The position numbers were made by a program, and so were the translations under genes. This document shows, one piece after another, positions 46,973-59,717 of a stretch of 64,000 bases of DNA. The notes below the pieces were generated by a model, which worked only from the letters and a program-made list of their open reading frames with translations, ran no database searches and had not been told where the DNA came from. Origin of the DNA: Stereum hirsutum FP-91666 SS1. Taxonomy: Eukaryota > Basidiomycota > Agaricomycetes > Russulales > Stereaceae. The stretch lies in assembly GCF_000264905.1 (NCBI RefSeq), contig NW_006763145.1, forward strand, positions 474,428 to 538,427, read 5' to 3'. Within the stretch, counting starts at the first letter, position 1. Each line of letters opens with the position of its first letter.

Positions 46973-47762
46973 CCCTTGCTTTCTATTGGTCTCACATATA
47001 TACTTCTCATTTGTGGTTGTGTGCGCACTATCGTGACTATCGTCAGAACGTGTTTCTTTGCTCGATCAATCGAAACTGAGGTAACTTCACCGTCGACTTC
47101 TTCCCCAGCCTGCCTGCTCCATCCGGAATATTGTCTTTTTCGACCTTAAATTGGTCCACCGTCCACCGGCGCCGGTGAACTGAACTTCCGGTGGTGGTCT
47201 TAAGGTCGAAAAAAGACAGTAGTAGGCAGGAACCAATATCAGGTTATGGCTCAGGGGGCTGCCGCCACCTTGCTTGTCGTGTGCCAGATGTTGCCGAATT
47301 TTGTGGCTAATTATGTGCGCCACAATGCATATTGGTAGCCTCTGTGTTCTGGAACGGATTAAGACGAATTGGGTTTATCGCTAGTTGGTAGCACCATTCT
47401 ACGCTGTTGATAAGGAGAAGAGCAATTGATAGGATTGGCAGGGCGCCAGCATCCCTCTATTCGTGTCTGTAGCTGTGTAATGCCACTGGCAATGCACCAC
47501 ACGGACGATCGCCGGGGCGAGTCAGAGTCAGGCCAGCCACCATTGACAACTATTGACGAACTCAACGGCAACTCCTTCAATTGCTGGTCGCCTTCTTTGA
47601 GGTGAAGGATTCTTAGACACGGGTCCCTGCTCTTTTACTGTATATTGACCCTATTATCCATAACTTTCAGCAAGAAGCGCACACGCCGCGTCCACAAATA
47701 CAAGTATATCTTGTGCGTTAAAAAATTATGAGATACATACGTTGCCGAAAATCCACGGTCGC
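46973..47762. other. intergenic with an inverted-repeat element
   Basis: Lies between the dsRBM/membrane gene and the 3' end of WDR24/Rtc1 (convergent). It holds the hairpin element at 47109-47230. Nothing else is recognised. Confidence 0.6.
47109..47230. repeat. imperfect inverted repeat, MITE-like hairpin
   Basis: Arms tgtctttttcgaccttaa (47132-47149) and ttaaggtcgaaaaaagaca (47200-47218) are nearly perfect reverse complements. Weaker pairing continues outward (cctgcct with aggcagg), and the centre has its own palindrome, caccggcgccggtg (47164-47177). The whole unit could fold into a single long hairpin. Confidence 0.85.
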
Positions 47763-50700
47763 TCAAATAACCTCCGAGCTCCCTTCGCTATTCGTAGCCC
47801 AACACAGATGTCCACACCCAGCAGCACAGCGATGCCCCCTCAACTGCCTCGGCCCAGGCTGAACCTGCAGCACATTCGGAGCAGCCGAAAGCTCTGTTTT
47901 TGGCGCGACATCGGACAGAGGTTCGTCCACGAGCGTTAAGGCGGTGCTACTCCTCGAAAGCGACCTTCCTCTACTAATATTGGTCTCGCCGGCGACCATG
48001 GAGGAAGGTGGGGTGGGCGGCCGGACGATCTCGACCATGGTTCCGGGCTGGGAGAGATATCGTCGGTAGCACTCTTGGTGACCACCATGAGAGCAGATGG
48101 CGCAGTGGAAGCGCGCCGTCCGCACCGGAAGGCGACTTTAAGTAAAAGTTAACGTGTGAGAAATAGGAAAGTAGAAAAGAAAGTAATTATTGTGATAGAC
48201 GTACCAGATAGAGCAAGTCGATGCGTAGACTTTACACGAGTTGCAGAAAGAGTTGCCTTGATGCACCATGATTGGCTTCTCACATCTCCCGCAGGTCACG
48301 TATACCGTTGTTTGCAGCTGTACAGACGAGTAAGTAGTCTATAGAAGCTTGGGACTAACCACTCGGAACGATAACTTACGTTCGTGGCCGCACGCGCATC
48401 CTCCGCTGGAGCATGCTTACGCAAATATGCAGCCGCAGTGTAAAGCTTGAAACGCGTCAGGCGATCTATAACCATACCATAGTAAGTACGGTCACGCATG
48501 GGAAAAGAGAACGATCACTCACCAATGTAGCTGTCCACAAACCTCACCAACCTGCTCGGCTTCACCTGCAACTCCTCCCCCGCAACAAGGGCCATCATCG
48601 CGCATATCTGAACGTCGCCCTCTTCGGCGTACGCCTCTAACGCAGCCTTCAAAGCATTCCAACCCCACCCCTTCATAGTCTCATGCTGCTTCTCAATCTC
48701 CGCCTTGAACCTCTGGCCCTGGACGCCGTTCTCCTCCTCACTCCTCTCCTCTTTCTCTCCACGCAGAGAGGTGGAGGCAAAAAGGCTACCGGCCGCCGCT
48801 TGTGGTCCGCCTACGGACACGCCCCTCTTGATCGATAATGGTGAACCGTCACGTCCAATCGCGCCACCATCTATCACCCGTCGATGATCACTTTCTTTCC
48901 TACCCATAATGACTGCTTCCAAGCCATCATGCGCATGCTCAGGCTGCTGCAGGGACGTTTCCTCCGCCGTGACGGTCCGCATACTATTCATCGATCCCTG
49001 TTTCGCCAGACTTTTGGGGTCGTTCCTCGGAACGGTCACGGCCAACGTCGCGCTCCTTTTATTCTTCGGGCGCAAAGTGACCGAATTCTTCCGCGAGCGG
49101 GTCTGAGATCTCGACTTGGATCGCACGACACTGGCACTAGCACCCGATGCGACACGCTCCCGCTCCGCAGAGACAAGGCGTACCGCACTAGCGTCCCTGG
49201 GCGAATCGTCCGAGTCCGTATCCGTCGACGCAGGCGAGGGCGAATCCGAATCCTCATCTTCGTCGGCCTCTCCATCGTCCCTCTCCAGCCGCTCGTCGCT
49301 CGGCTCGTCTGAGTCAGTCCACGTTCCAGGTCCAGCCACACGGGACAACGGACTCGGGCTCGGTGCCGCACCAGCACTGAATACCCTCGAGAATGTCAAA
49401 GTAGTCGGAGAAACGACATTCGACGAAGAAGATCGGCTGCGTGACTTATCCCTCGCCACGCTCGTCTCTTTCTCCTTCTCCTTTTCGGTCGCAGCGCCCG
49501 CGCCGTTCGAGCCGTCCTCGCTACTATGAGCGCTGCCACCATCCTCCGAATCAGAATCGTCGAGTGCGCCCTCGCCTACGTGGCGCAGACTGCCACTACT
49601 TGTATTGCTGACAGGCAAGGAGCTGGTGCTGTCGCTCAAGCCCGGTGATGGAGTGGATACAGAAAGCCGTCTGAACGATGACATCGTCCTGACTTTCGCG
49701 GGAGGAGGTAGGAATGTAGCGTTGGAGGAACGACGGGCGAAGATAGAGGCTGGAGGCTGTGGAGCTCGCGAGGTGGGTGATGGTGCATGCAGGGACGCGA
49801 CGGGACTTTGAGCCGTTGTCGAACTGGTCGTAGTCGAGGGTATGCTGGTCTGAGCGTTCCGATGAGGAGAGGGCGAGGTCGATCCGGAAGACGGTGGGCG
49901 TCGAGGAGAGCTCGAAGGACTTAGATGTGAAACTGAAGTATGTGATGGAACTCCGTGGAGTGGTTCGGTTGAGTGACGTGGAGGTTGGAGGAGAGTCGTC
50001 GCTTGGAGGCTTGATACGCTGGGAATTGCGGCGGGAGCAGACATTGAGTGGGGTAGAGTCGGCGTAGGGAGTGGTAAAGGGCTCAGAGGCGGTGTTGGCA
50101 GCGGCGGCGGATCTGTTGGTGGTGGTTCCAGGAGTGACTGCAATAGCTGCCACGTTTGAGCGTGGTGAAGTTGATTGGCCTCGAACGCTAGCTAAATCTG
50201 AGGTTAGCTAGATAATTTGCGATGAAGGATGGATTTCGACGTACCTCAGCGTTCAACCCACATATGGTCGTCCTGTCAAATCCTTCAAATATATACCCCA
50301 GAGCGAGAGTTGTGAAAGTCGCGAGATCTTCAGGAGAGTGCTCATAACCACACGTAGCCACGTTCTGTGTAGTAGGTTTGAAAGGCCCGTCACCGAGCGC
50401 CTTGGGCTTCACTCTGCGCTCTGCCAGTGTCCGTAGCTTCGCAGGATCGCTGAGGGCACTTTGAGTACGAAGATCGGGAGACTGGGACAAGAAAAACCTA
50501 CATATCGTCATACGGGATCTCCCAGCGCGATTTCCTGTCCGCAACGAACGCGAAAGAGCCAGACACCTCCCAACTCAGAGCCATGCGGGGGATGGCATCT
50601 ATAGGCTTCGTAGAATGTCGAAGATCGAGTTGCGAAAACGTCCCAGACGAATGCTGGACCCAAAGTGTCTGTGAATCGCCAAAAGCCACATCTACTTCAC

Positions 50701-52605
50701 GCATCAGCATACCGCCGATATTTTGCAAGTAGGTATGGCGGACTTACCTGTCACGCCACCTTCGACAGCAGATCCACCAACCACCCACTTCGCGATCCAT
50801 TCTCTCCTAACATCCCAGATCTCCACAGGATCTCCTGAGTCATTTCCTCCCTTCGCCACACTAGGCATCGTCGCCCCATCGACGTCCCTCTCGCCCTCCT
50901 GCTGCATAGTAGCCTCCTCACTGCCCATGGGAGGCGACGTCGCCATCATATCCTGCATCGACCCAGTCCCAAACTCCGCGTGCGAAACGACCGCAAGCTC
51001 GCATTCGTACCCCGGTCTCCACAAGACTCGTCTAACAGGGAAAGAGGTTGATAGTCGGTACGTCGGAGTGTGTGAGATATGGGAGGCATTATTGGGAGAT
51101 GTGAGGTCCCACACTTTTACGATATGGTCGAGTCCGGCGGAGGCGATCCACCCATTACTGCTGCCGGACGCAGAGGTAGACCCAGATGGCGCTGATGGCT
51201 CGGTAAGGTTCCCGAAACTGCTTCCGCCGGTTGGTTGTGAATATGAGCTCGGAGTGGGGCACCAATCCACGGAGAGAATAGGACCCGAGTGGGCGACTGG
51301 TATTCGGTCGATCTGTCCCCGCTGTCCCTTTGTCAAATCCCATCTGTCGTTACGCGTGGTGAGAAACGATAAAAAATATCCAAAAGCGATAATGTGAGCA
51401 TACCGGTAAAGGCTGCCATTGTCGAGACCGACAATCGCTTGGGTAGGGGTATGAGTGTTTGGAGAGAAGGCAACCGTACGAACACCAGTGGGAAAGTGGA
51501 TCCTGGTCAAAGTTTTCTTAAAATCGCGAAGGTCCTGGTAAAGAGGAAGAGCATTCATGTCTATATCCTGTTGAATGTAACGAAAAACTCACGTAGACCC
51601 GGATGTCACCATCGGCGGAGCCAGTCATGCAGTAATACGGCACTATCGTCGAGTAGGCAATCTTGTGTATTGAGCGAGAATGCTCTCTGATCCTATGCTC
51701 TGGAACACTTTTAGGTAAGTACGGAATGCGATGGCTGGTTAGGATATGTGTTGAAAAGCGCACCATACTTAGAGCTTCCTATTCGGTCTAGATCCCAGAG
51801 AACCAGTGCGCCGCTCCTCGCGCTGGTCAAGATCTTGTTCTCGAAGTCTATAAGGCAGTCAGCAACATGGAATAGAAAAGCTATGCACTCTCAGCCCTTG
51901 AAGGCTCAGGAGCTTAAGTGCGGCCCAAAAAGAAACTAGACGGTGCATGAGCAGCCATTTTATGCTGTACCAGCAGTGTGCAAAGAAGTCATACGGAGAC
52001 TGCAAAGACATGTCAAGTAAGATTTATCATTCCGTGGGAAACAATATAGCGCATTCAGTATGTTTTAGTGCGGTGAGATGATGCTGGCTGCCTGGGCCAC
52101 ACTAAAGGAAATATCGACTCAACATCAGACGACGTCGATAATGACTCACTCCCATGTCCCCAGGCAACGTCAGTATTAACGCTATCGACCTTTAGAAGAT
52201 TTGATGTCCACAAATTCCTGGAGGCGTCGATACGATGTCCGCCCCTTCCAATGGAGAATTTATGTTCAGCAGTCATGCTGTTGGACGCCTCCGACATCCG
52301 AAGGATCCTCAAGGCTATGAGATGGAGCACAATTCCCTCAGCATATCTCTCAAGCTTTACTGAGACGAAAGAGACGAACACTCTCGTCCAGCGACGACGC
52401 ATCGCGTCCCGTCTTCGCTCTTGGCTATTGCGCCACCTCCACTGGCCGTAGCTCGTGGCAAGCGGACAGTTTTTGAGTGGCCTGAGTACCCATGACTCCG
52501 CGCATCAGAGTACAGATCTGATAGAGAGCCAGAGTATGAGGAATTTGGAGGCAGTAATTGTAAGGATGGCCTTCGAGGTCGCGATGGAGGGGGAGGCGTG
52601 TTCAT
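47763..52605 (-). CDS. RTC1: WDR24/Rtc1, SEA (GATOR2) complex subunit
   Basis: A long multi-exon gene. The N-terminal exon starts MNTPPPPSRPRRPSLQ and passes through GTRCVVAGRE into a WD40 domain with blades such as ILTSARSGALVLWDLDRIG, MTGSADGDIRVY, RTVAFSPNTHTP and GWIASAGLDHIVKVWDLT (52605 to about 50500). A Ser/Pro-rich disordered middle of about 500 residues is encoded mainly at 50143-48515. The end is a zinc-binding RING-type tail: VTCGRCEKPIM, NSFCNSCKVYA, RFHCAICSHGGHQECY and CAAGCGHLCWA. This order is that of WDR24/Rtc1, which acts at the vacuole or lysosome to relay amino-acid supply to TORC1. Exon joins were not all resolved. Confidence 0.88.
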
Positions 52606-53138
52606 GGTATGACGCGCGGGTGGTTGTTTGTCCTTGTTGAATTCAGAAGGTGTTGAGTCCGACGATCCGGCAACTTGCGAGCGGTACACAACAACTTGAA
52701 CGGCAATCTCTTTGCAAGCTCATACTGTTTGTGTGTGTCAATGAGGATCCGCCAATCCCATCTCTTTTCAACAAGTTTCATTGGGGAAAAATCTATTGAG
52801 AAACGGTATACACTCCAATCGCATTCCAAGAATCACACGGATTCAAACGGCCTCCATAAATTACAAAACCTCGCACAAATACATCCAACGCCCTAAACCT
52901 CATGCCCGTGGCATTACTCCTGACCTCAAACACGGTTGCCCAGCTCAACTCCAAATCCGGAGCGTTCCACCTCAACTGTCTCGCTATTAAATCCACGCCT
53001 TCTCACATCTCACCCAATCCAATAAACGCCCCGCTGACCTCGTACTATATCTTTGAGTTCGTAAAGCCAGGGGTATTGCTTCAGGATAGCAGAAATATAT
53101 GTGTCCTCATCAGACTCAAGCCCCAAGGAGCAAAAGAC
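52606..53138. other. intergenic, nothing recognised
   Basis: Upstream region of WDR24/Rtc1 and 3' flank of the next minus-strand gene. It contains one copy of the dispersed tgtttgtccttgttgaatt word at about 52621-52650. Confidence 0.5.
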
Positions 53139-54563
53139 CTATACGAAGAGACAATTCCCACCAGTCCCGTCGAACTTGACCATGATTTGCAGATGCTGGT
53201 TCGTGGACGGGATGTGTATGTTTCGTTTTGTCGCGGGGCAGTAGAGAATATGTTCCGTGATTCCATCGACAGTGGGTACGCCTCTCACAAGGTCGGCGGA
53301 CGAGAATGTGACCTCCCTTCTATCTGCGCGCAGAGGTATGAAAGAGATCTTCAGGGCGCCGGCGGTGTTCTCATTTGATCCGGACCTCGTTGTGATGAGA
53401 CCGAGTACCCAGATGTCCCCAACGTAGAATGAACGCAGATGAAGGGAGGGAAGGATGGAGAAAAGAGCGCCCACGAGGGTATAATTGTTGGCGGTGCAAA
53501 TAGATATTGGAGACATAGCACGGGTAAGAGTGGTGCTCCCAGCTGCGGCGTTTGTCGTCGACTCGGGTACGTGGATTGCGATTGTGCGTGGGCAAGATAT
53601 GGAGATGTGGCCGGATGAGGAGAGGGATAACGAGGCTCCGGGAAATGGGGACCAGAGAGCTATGGGGTCGGGGGCTGAGGTGATTAAAGGGTTGGGACGC
53701 GGAACGAATATCAAGGCTTTGGCGTTTGAGAGTGGGGCTCCTTGAGGATAATATTGGACACTGCAGATATACAATCAAAGTTGGACTCTTCGTCTTTCGC
53801 ATACCACTGATAAGATAGGGACGTACCTTCCTTCGCCAAGAGCCCAACACCCCCAATCACCGTCATGCCTGACTTGTCCAACATGTACCTCATCCGGCCT
53901 CTGAGGGGTGTGAATCGCACCGCGATGCTCCAGCACTCTTACCTCCTCATCCGCTGGTCTAGAGGCCCCTTCGAACCATGCATCGGATATCGGCACCCAT
54001 GGATCTCCTTTTCTCAAAACATACAAAGCATCGTGTTTGTAAGGCGCGAGCCATGTAACGTCATCATCGGGAGATAACAGCCTATACATGAGAGCGAAAC
54101 GGAGATCGGGTTGATTGTGTATGAGGAGTTTCTCCACCGACTCGGGGCTGAGTTTCAGCCTGAGCTGCAGATCGACTATATCCAGAGTCGTGGTGACATC
54201 GAAGTCACCCTCGACTGCTTGAAGCGTGGATTCATCAACCAACGGAAGGACCGCGACGTTTTCATCGACTTCATCATTACCCTGAGATTCCAACACGGAG
54301 CGATTCCTCTCCAAGTCGAAGGTATAGGCTGTCCACTCATCTACATTGGGTATCATTCCTTCACCTTCAACAGGCGCGTTCGTCCACGCTTGGATCTTCA
54401 CATTCCTTTCCATCAATTGCTCCGCGTGTTCGATTCTCAGACGCGCACGAAGGAGCAGTTTGACCCCTTCCGAATCCGACGTGTGAAGTGCGTTTGGTGG
54501 TACGGAGATATGGTGTGTTGTCCACAGAGCAGGCGAGAAGCAGAGGCTCGGTACTGGGCTCAT
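53139..54563 (-). CDS. Conserved protein of unknown function
   Basis: Two exons (54563-53827, 53760-53139) give 452 residues. The splice restores one frame through GEG-S-VQYYPQGAPLS. The N-terminal half has mixed beta-type sequence (LLLRARLRIEHAEQL, then VKIQAWTNAP and DEWTAYTFDLE) and the second half VPRPNPLITSAPDPIALWSP followed by more beta-rich sequence ending GGNCLFV. The first part faintly recalls the N-terminal sandwich of fungal GH36/raffinose-synthase-like proteins, but the catalytic motifs are absent and the length is half, so I do not assign it. Confidence 0.65.
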
Positions 54564-55107
54564 GAGTGGCTGGTATTCCTTGGTGCAGATACGAGCCTGA
54601 ATACGCCGATAGTCAGTAAGTACGGGACGGCCGATGATAAGAGGTATAAGGGGAGATGGTGAAGGTCGAACGAACGGAGTGTAATTTTGGTGGCGCTAGT
54701 CAATGCAAAGGGTTTCTTGAAATATACACGCAGACTCGGGTCTAGTCACGCGGGTCAGGAGACCTGCATGCGCCGTTCATGGTTTTTTCAAGCGAGGGTT
54801 GCGGGAAGACTCTTGATATAGCCTTCCTCCTTCATCCCAAACCCAACAAGGGCCACAAAGTAATCGCGAGTTCCACACCATATAGTCCACAGAGTGTCCA
54901 CAGTTGGCAAAATGAAATGGTCGATATCAATGCGAGCAGAGCACGAAGTCTAACCATATGAGGGCAAGCATCTAAGTGGATTTGATCCCTATTCAGTCAT
55001 ATAATCGAGAGTCGAAACATAAATATCACTCACAAATTATGAAGGTACACGTCGATAGAATACAGACACGAGAGTACACACTCAACGATGACCGTCCCGA
55101 ACAAACA
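54564..55107. other. intergenic, nothing recognised
   Basis: Between two minus-strand genes; no RNA gene, repeat or further exon recognised. Confidence 0.5.
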
Positions 55108-55653
55108 TCATCGTCCAGCTCTGCGCTTTCCCTTCACCGAGCCTCTCCTCAATTCTTGCTTCGGAACGATCACCGAACTATATCCTTCATCCAGCTCTCC
55201 TCGCGACGGCACCACATCCGTCCCGTCCTCAGTCCGTTCCCTACTCCCCAACAGCGCACTCCCAATCAAACTCACTACCTGCCTCGCTCCAAATCCTACC
55301 ACCAATCCACCGATGCACGCCACACCTACGAACACATATAATGGATACAGCGCCTGAAGGACGTACACCGCGACCTGGTACGGCGTGACGATGAACATAT
55401 CCGTCAGGATTCGTGCGGTGTATACGAATGGCGCGAAGACGTATGACAATATGGGAAGGACGAGGGTAAGAGGTGTCAGAAGTAGAGCGATGAGTGAGTA
55501 GCTTGAGGATGCGACGTAGGATGTGGCGGAGCCGAGGAAGGAGAAGGCTTGTGCGACGATGGGTAGGAGTGTAAAGATGGGCGGGACGGTGTTGGGGTCG
55601 GCGGGCATTGTTGTTGCAGCACCTATGCTGCCAGTGGTCGTCGGCGTCGCCAT
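55108..55653 (-). CDS. Small multi-span membrane protein
   Basis: One exon of 181 residues from the first in-frame ATG (MATPTTTGSIG). There are about four hydrophobic segments: FTLLPIVAQAFSFLG, SLIALLLTPLTLVLPILSYV, VAVYVLQALYPLYVFVGVA and VSLIGSALLG. A charged, basic C-terminal tail (RRGSVKGKRRAGR) probably faces the cytosol. An upstream exon may exist. No family recognised. Confidence 0.65.
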   Translation of the reverse strand: MATPTTTGSIGAATTMPADPNTVPPIFTLLPIVAQAFSFLGSATSYVASSSYSLIALLLTPLTLVLPILSYVFAPFVYTARILTDMFIVTPYQVAVYVLQALYPLYVFVGVACIGGLVVGFGARQVVSLIGSALLGSRERTEDGTDVVPSRGELDEGYSSVIVPKQELRRGSVKGKRRAGR

Positions 55654-55692
55654 TATTGGGATAGAGCCAGAAGAAAGCCGTAAGTTCGCCAA

Positions 55693-56370
55693 CAGGCTTG
55701 TTCAGTCGAAGATGATGATGGTTACAATGCAAGGTGTTGAGATTCGCTTCGTCGGCGGGCCCTCGTAAATGACACCAGTAACATACCTTGGATCGCTCAC
55801 AACTTAGCAAGAATTCATGGTGTCAGGGAAATGGAGAACCTTGTCAGCAAAGTGAGTGCTATAGTCCAGTTCAGGGTGGATTTGTTTTCTCTGTTTCGGA
55901 AAGACCAGCAGAGAACTGACGGTGCCACACGAGCGATATTTGTGTGGCCCACCGCACGCGATGCATGTGTCAAGAAAACAGTTCAATTTGAACAACGACG
56001 GCGATGCCGGAGCATCGATAAAGTCCTAGTGTATAGAAACTCGGAGCAAAATATTGAAATATAATAAAGCGAATGAAGAGAGCAGAAAGGTGAGAAATAC
56101 AGGAAGAGTACGAGGAAGTGAGGAATACCACAGTCGACTCGTACTTCTCCTTCCTTCAGCACAGGTCCGCCATCCACAGTTTGTAGAGAAATGAGAGCTA
56201 CTCCATAACTAGTACGGAGTCAATAAATAACAAGCATATCAATTTGGCTGGGATTTAATTATTTAGAAGACAAGAGATTTGGAAGCAATGAAGACTTGGA
56301 AGGGAAAGGGTAGGAGAGAAAGGCAAATTCTTTCTAAATGAGTGAATATGATATAAGTATGCGAAGATAC
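55693..56370. other. intergenic, nothing recognised
   Basis: Gap between the membrane protein and the secreted repeat protein; only short frames. Confidence 0.45.
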
Positions 56371-57679
56371 TTAAGCAGAAGCAGAGGCACTGGCAGTCGC
56401 GACACCAGGCACGCTTTCGGATCCACTGGGGCCAGGAACGCTGGCAGAAGCACTGGGAACGGGAACGCTGCTGCTAGCGTGAGGAGGGAATGGGAAGGGG
56501 AGAGAGTTGGAACCAGACGGGAGAGGAAGGGAGAACGGAATGGAGAAGGAACCGGAAGGAAGAGGGATTGAGAAATCAGAAGGGAGGGGGGTTGAGAACG
56601 GAAGGGAGAGGGAAGGAAACGAGTCGCGAGCACCGATGCTGCCAGCGCTGGAGGAGTCGCTGGTGGAGGCTGAAGCAGCAGGGAAAGAAGAGGTAGCGCT
56701 GGCACTGGCGATGGCGGAAGAAGAGGCGGGAGCAGTGGGAGCTACGCTGGATTTGCTACCGGAAGGGAAGGCAGGAGCAGAACCGCTCGGGAAGGCCGGT
56801 GCAGAACCGCTCGGGAAGGCTGGGGCAGACCCACTCGGGAACGCCGGAGCAGAGCCGCTGGGGAACGCAGGCGCAGACCCACTAGGCCACACGGAATGCG
56901 AACCATTTCCGTGGTGATGCTTGTGCCACCCCTCTTCCGCACGACGAGAGTGGGTGGGAGCGGCACTGGCAGATCCACTGAGCGAAGCAGAACCTGAACT
57001 ACCACCAACAGAGGCGGAGGCGGAGCCACTGGGGATATGGAAAGACGAGGTCGTGCCGTTGGAGGATGGAGTAGGCTTGATTGGAGTGCTGGTCACGCCA
57101 GAGGAGGTTTTGTTGGGGTGGTGGGGGTGAGGGTGGTGGGAAGAGGTAGGGACGGGGAAATGTGTCGTAATATTGAAAGAGTGCACTTCATCCTGTATTG
57201 AAAATCATAGTTGGTCAGGGTTATATCGGCGAAAGAAAATGGACTGGAACGTACAGCGCGAGGAGTCGGAGGACTCTTCGGAGGGACCAGCGTGCTCGCA
57301 GAACCGCTCGGGACAGGGACCGAGGCGTTTCCGCTAGGGAAAGCAGGAGCAGAGGGCTTTGCGGTCGGAATGGAAAAGCTGCTTGAGTGCGAGTGATGAT
57401 CCGGCTTGGGTGTGTGTGAGTGCTTCGGCTCCGACGCAGAGGAGGTAGCGTTGTAAGACAGGCCCTATTTAGGTGGTTTAGTTGGTGTCTATTCGACTAG
57501 CAAGATGACATACGTTCACCGGAAATGTAGGGAGACTCCTCGCTTCCAAGGCGGCAGGAAGTGCCAGAGCTAAGAAAATGGATGCGTGAGTACGGTCAGG
57601 TTCAGGACATATTGTGTTGCTTACCACCGCTGGAGACAAGCGCGGCAGTGAGGATGGCAGCAAGGAATGAGCTATGCAT
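56371..57679 (-). CDS. Secreted Ser/Ala/Pro-rich repeat protein
   Basis: Four exons (57679-57625, 57569-57514, 57464-57255, 57192-56371) give 380 residues. The N-terminus HSSFLAAILTAALVSSG is a signal peptide with likely cleavage after the ALALPA-type stretch. The mature part is low complexity: His/Ser/Pro-rich, then five tandem copies of the octapeptide PSGSAPAF (24-bp units at about 56759-56880), then Ser/Pro/Phe repeats ending in alternating Ala/Ser. There are almost no cysteines. It resembles cell-wall or matrix proteins of fungi; a final hydrophobic GPI signal is not evident. The repeats make length variation between strains likely. Confidence 0.8.
56759..56880. repeat. five 24-bp tandem repeats within the secreted protein gene
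   Basis: Units of the form ccgctcgggaaggccggtgc plus four bases encode PSGSAPAF on the minus strand. The third-base differences among units suggest the array is not brand new. Confidence 0.85.
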
Positions 57680-59717
57680 GATGATGAGTGCTGCGGTCTG
57701 TAGTGTTTCTCTGAATTATAGGCTGATAATGTGAAAGGAGTAGTGAGGAGGAGCGGTGAGTCTGTGAATGTCAGGATGAGGGATGTCTGGTGATACTTGG
57801 TCATTCCTTTATAGCTTTCAACGTGCCAGTGGTGAAGGGTGCCAGTGAAGACGCGATGGAGTGTGCACTGAGGTGCGACGAAACGTACACCGTTACAGCC
57901 TGCAGACAACGAAGCATCATGGTGGTACTCCAAAGTGTTTGATGCGACTCAATGGATCTCTAGTCCGTCGAATTTGTCGGTGGAGGGTTCGTACCCCAGA
58001 ACTATGATTTAAAGGGAAGCGTTTCATCAGTGTTGTTCGCAGCGTACAGGGACGATTGCTACGTGGCGTGGAGCAGCTGTGAGCTGTATCGTCATGTGTT
58101 GTTAAAAACTCGTCAATATGCATGGACACTCAACCATTTGGCGGTGCTGAGACGTGACCGCTTCTGACTGCTTCTGGTAACTTCCCCGTTAGTGTTGACG
58201 CTCATAACAAATGGAGCGTAACCAAGCTTTAGAGGGTACAAGGAGAGTGATGATTGACGTGGCCGTAGTCTGTAAAATATAGCCAAGGCTGTACCCAGGT
58301 AAGTCGCACACCCGATTGTTGTTTGAGGAAGTGAGGCAGAAGTCTACTAAACCATTCGAGAATAAGCAGGGAAAGAAATAGGGTACTCGGCGATACGTTT
58401 CTAGTGGTTCGTTCTATCCAAGGGCGTGCCGATGGGTAGACATAACGGTTCGGTGGCCGATGAAATTAACTGCGTAAGGTCTAACATCGCGGCCACCGAC
58501 ATCGAAGATGGCATAGTATACCATGAATAATTCCGGGTGATGTCATGCAAGAAAAGGACTCGAACGCAGCATCGACAAAAAGCAATGAGCCTCATTCATC
58601 AAAAGCTGTGGATTGAACTGCGAGTGTAATCTCCGTAGAGTACGAGCGAGCGGATCTGTACTCAATAGCCGCAATCATGATGCGTCTGGCGCGATCGTAC
58701 TGCCATGCAAAACAGTTTGATGTGAGATCAGGCTGCGTCAAGCACTCTGAGAAATTTAAGCTGAAGCCAGTCGTCATACTTCGTTTTGATCAGCGCATGG
58801 CAATTGATGTCTGAATACTGTGCCATGGGCTTTATTAGGATGAGGTTGAGGGACGCACCACGGCCGCCGTAGTTGCACACTTCGGGTTTGGTTCGAAGGT
58901 TGAGATGACGACTCACGACGGTGACAGTGTAAGGCAGCGTATTGAGCCACTAGCCATGCAGCGCAAGCGATCCCAAAAGACTTTTTTATATGCGCGAACG
59001 AGTCGCCCTGGTTGATCGAAGGCCAGCGTCATGATGGTGACACAGCATCCGAGTCGATGATTTCCTGGTCCAAGAAGATGTCAGTATTAGCTTCGTACTG
59101 CGACAGATAAATCCTATGAAGAGACCAGAGTGTTTGGCTCCCGATCCCAATGGGTGGGTATGCTTGGGTATGGCAGCTCGACGTTGACCGACAGTCATCC
59201 TCAACCAGCGGTGGTTGTTTGTACTTGTTAGTTTTGAAAGCCTCCGGCAATCTCCGCTAATTACATTGGGATTTCTGAACGATGATATTGCGCACAAGAT
59301 GTCTGCCGCGTTGTCCCTGTATTGGATATCTGTCGAATCCTCGCATTGTCCTACTAGTGTATCTTTATCGGCTATTCCTTGTGCGGTTACGGTTGTTTGT
59401 GTTTGTTGAACTCGGAAGTCTCGTGCTCGGTAAGCCAAACTCTGTCGGCTTCTTGCCACAGTGCGATTCCGTCATTCACATCAACCTGGAGGTGAGCACC
59501 GTCACTGTTCTGTTTGAGATGGAAGAGTTTGCGGATAATAACTCGAGTGCTATATGTTACTCTAGATACCACATAGGCTCTAAGTAGCCAAACTACGCGA
59601 CTGGCATGATACTCGACACCCGGAGGCGAGTACGCTTTCAACGCGCAGTAATCGGCTTCGTATTGCCTCCGATCTCATATTATCCTTACTAGCTCCCGCG
59701 AAAAGCGACGGTCCGCT
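57680..59717. other. intergenic of about 2 kb
   Basis: Divergent region between the secreted protein and the F-box gene. Long enough for another gene, but no exon is convincing; the frame at 58986-59459 (minus) lacks family features. Two copies of the dispersed tgtttgt(ac)ttgtt word occur at about 59214-59240 and 59393-59415. Confidence 0.45.

Noticed and set aside
48884..49529. Plus-strand Arg- or Ser-rich frames inside WDR24/Rtc1
   Set aside because: Mirror readings of the low-complexity Ser/Arg/Asp middle exon of the minus-strand gene.
54111..54662. Plus-strand 183-codon frame
   Set aside because: Antisense to the first exon of the two-exon gene at 53139-54563, which has consistent splicing.
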